Shown piece after piece: positions 52,601-56,071 of a stretch of 64,000 nucleotides of DNA. Under the pieces are notes generated by a model. The model had not been told where the DNA came from, did not search any database, and saw nothing but the letters and a program-made list of their open reading frames with translations. Made by a program: the position numbers and the translations under genes. Origin of the DNA: Sinohyriopsis cumingii (lineage: Eukaryota > Mollusca > Bivalvia > Unionida > Unionidae); contig CM068839.1 of NCBI GenBank assembly GCA_028554795.2, forward strand, positions 42,561,006 through 42,625,005, in the 5' to 3' direction. Numbering within the stretch: the first letter of the stretch is position 1; every line of letters starts with the position of its first letter.

Positions 52601-55600
52601 ACTTACAAAAATGGTACTAACATCTGCCTTGCTTGGAGCTCAGCATTAAGAGGTTAGCATTAGGACTGGTTGGCCTGGTGTCAGGATAATGTGACTGGGT
52701 GGGACATCATGCTGCATGTCTGTAGCATGATGCCTCAGTGCTAGACATCATGATAAACTGCCACACTGCAGACATCGTAGCGATATGACTGAATTTTTTT
52801 TAAAGCTACGTTCAAAAATCCAAATCACACACATACATCATTACTACTGCTGTTGCCAGCACATTATGTTTTCTGAAAAAAGGATCCATGAAGCCCATTC
52901 CCCCAAAGCAACATTATCATCAGACATTATGGTATATCAGTGTATGATTTGGATCTAGAGGTGATGCTGCAATAGCATAATGCAACTAATTAATTAATTA
53001 TAATAGATCTGAAAACAAAAACTCTTTAAGTACTGTGGGTCTGAATTTTTTTATTGTTTTGATTTTTTTTTAGGTCACTGGATAGAGGATTTACTCCAGA
53101 AATAAGTATGTCTTCTGATTGATTGATTTTGGAGTTCGTAAAGTCACACTGTACATTTTTTTTATCATTTCAGTTGGTACATGCATTGCAAGAAAAATTA
53201 TTCATGAAGAGGAAAGTTTCCTTCATATTGAAGAGAAATACAGGTGATAGGATTGTTTGTTTCACTCTTTTAATATATCGTAATTAAGTTTTATGCTCGC
53301 AAATCTGTTACAGGGAGATAACTTACTTTTCCCTTTATGTTTGTCCATCTTTCTTATTATTATGTAAGGTCTAATCTAGAATGGAACATTGGGGGAGAGG
53401 GTGGGGATTCAACCCTTGTTTTACAAAAAGGGGGATTTTTCCAAATATCGGGTTAAAGAAAGGTATGACCTAGAAAATTTGGCCCAATTTTCATGCATTT
53501 GGTTGAATATTTAATATGAATTTTTAGCTGTTCTAGTGATGAATTATGAAAGCTTTAGGGATTTCTTGTTGTTTATTGTCCCTGTATCCATTAGCACAAG
53601 TTTGTTATATCTACGCCTCATTCATTTCTTGGAGGATTGCCATGAGACTATACACACATATTCTTCCCATGCTGTAGTTCAGGGGTCGGCAACCTACATC
53701 ACACATGCCACAAGGCGGCACGTCAAGAGGTTTTGTGTGGCACATGAAGGCAGCCAAAAATCTTGATTTTAACAGTGTTACTCTCTTACTGGTGGCACAT
53801 GCTTATTCATTTTATAATTAATCTGGAAAAAAGAGGCAGGCTATGTAAAATAGTTTGCCAACCCCTGGTCTAGATGGTCCTGAATGAAAATTGTGCTGCT
53901 TTGAGACCCATTTTGAAAATCTTGTTTCACTATTCTTGCAGAATGGATAATGAGAGAGTTTGTTTTACTAAAAGACTTCTTATGATGTCTAGTTGGTCCT
54001 TAATGAAAATGGTTGCTGGTCTGATGTCTATTATTGCAGCCATCCTAAAAATATTGATATCACTTCTCCTCCTGAACAGAAAACCATTTAAATTGGTCCT
54101 AAATGAAAATGATACCAGTCTGATGCCCAATATGATGAATACTTTCTGAATGGATGCTGATATGAACAAGGGGTTTTCACTGAATGACTTAGTATGATGC
54201 CTGATTGTTCCTAAATGATATCCAGTGTGGCTGCTACAGCAACCATCTTGAAAATCATGCTATCACTACTCCTCCAGTATGAAAGAAAATATTGGCATGG
54301 AGTTTTCACAAGAAGACTTCTTATGATGTCTGCTTGATCCTATATGAAAATGGTCCAGCTTGCACATCCAAGATGACCACCACAGATGCTATTTTGAAAA
54401 TCTTATCGCGACACCTCCATACTGGATTGTCTGATATTAGCAAGGGTTTTACTAAAAGACTTCTTATGATGTTGGTTCTAAACAAAAATGGTACTGCTCA
54501 GACATTGAAAATGCCACCACAGTGGCCATCTTGAAATCATGTTATCACTACTTGTTTTGAATGAATGATCATATCAGCATGGGGTTTCATTGAAAGATTT
54601 CATATGATGTCTTATTGGATCTATTTAAAACTAGTGTCAGTCTCACTGCAGCAATGGTCATTTTGAAATTCTTATTACCATTTCTTCTCCTAGATGACTG
54701 GTCAAATCAGAATTGTACTCTAACAAAAAAAAACTAGTTGGTCCTAAATGGAAATGGTGCCAGTCTGATATACAGTATAGCCACCATGGCAGTCAACTTG
54801 GATATCTTGTTATCATTAATCCTCCAAAACATATAGTCATACCAACATGGAGTTTTCACCAGAATAATTCTCAACTTGTCTTTGAAAATATTGCTGTTGC
54901 TGAAAAATATCGGAGATGATTTCATCATTCAGCAGCTAAAAGGAAGCAATGGTTTTATCTTGAATTCCATGAAATTCTTTTTGGCGAGTAATGCATCAGT
55001 GCCATGAAGGGACTATTGTTTAGTCATAGATCATGCTTGTGCATGTATGTGAGGTACATTACAAAATCATTACAATCTTATTGATTTTTGGGGGCCCAGA
55101 GTGACCAAGTGGTCTAAAGTGCTCACCTTTACCAATCACTGCCGACTCACCTCTGTCTGTGTGGGTTTGAGTCTCAATCTCAGCTAATATGGGTGTGTGA
55201 GAAAGCTTGCCAGTACCTTCCTGTGGGTCATACTTCTTCCCGGGGTTTTCCTGGGTTCTTCTTCCACTAGTTATACTGGCTACCATGTATAGCATATCCT
55301 GCGCTGAAAAAATGCTGTTAACCCCAAAACAGCAACATTATTGAATTTTACTTAATTGTGCCACTTCTAGCTTTATGAAGTGTCTTTTTTTATGACCTGT
55401 TCTGGTTTTGAATATTGAAATTTATATTGCCAATTCAGCACACTTTTTATCACATGACATATTACCTTTTCCAGCAATGGTGACAACACTGTCATCGTAA
55501 CAATTATATTACTGTGACAACACTATCTTTGTAACTATACTATCATTGTGACAGTACTGTCATTATGACACCAATATCAGTGTGACAACTCATCTTTATA

Positions 55601-56032
55601 ACACTTTTTTGTAAGAACACTGTCATTGTTACAACACTTTCTGTGACATTGCTGTCATTGTTACAACACTTTTTGTGACATTGCTATCATTGTTACAACA
55701 CTTTTTGCAACATTGCTATCATTGCTACAACACTTTTTGTGACATTGCTATCATTGTTACAACACCTTTTTTAACATTGCCATCATTGTTACAACACTTT
55801 GTGTGTCAAACTACTTAAACACTATTACAATTTATAATGTATAATATTTTGGCCATATGTTTGTCATAATTAAACTATAATATTGTACTAATTGTATTCA
55901 GTCAAAATGTAAATATATTCATTATTCATCTCATGAGAACAAATATAAATCAATCTCAGAATAAAATCATTCTCAAATATAAATGAATTTCAAAATACAT
56001 TCAGATATGTGGATTAAAATACATTTATGTAA

Positions 56033-56071
<39 letters not shown>

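Noticed and set aside
53103..53105. Treating 53074-53105 as a constitutive NAGPA exon
   Set aside because: It carries an in-frame stop, and exons 8 and 9 already join in phase without it. Kept only as a possible alternative exon.
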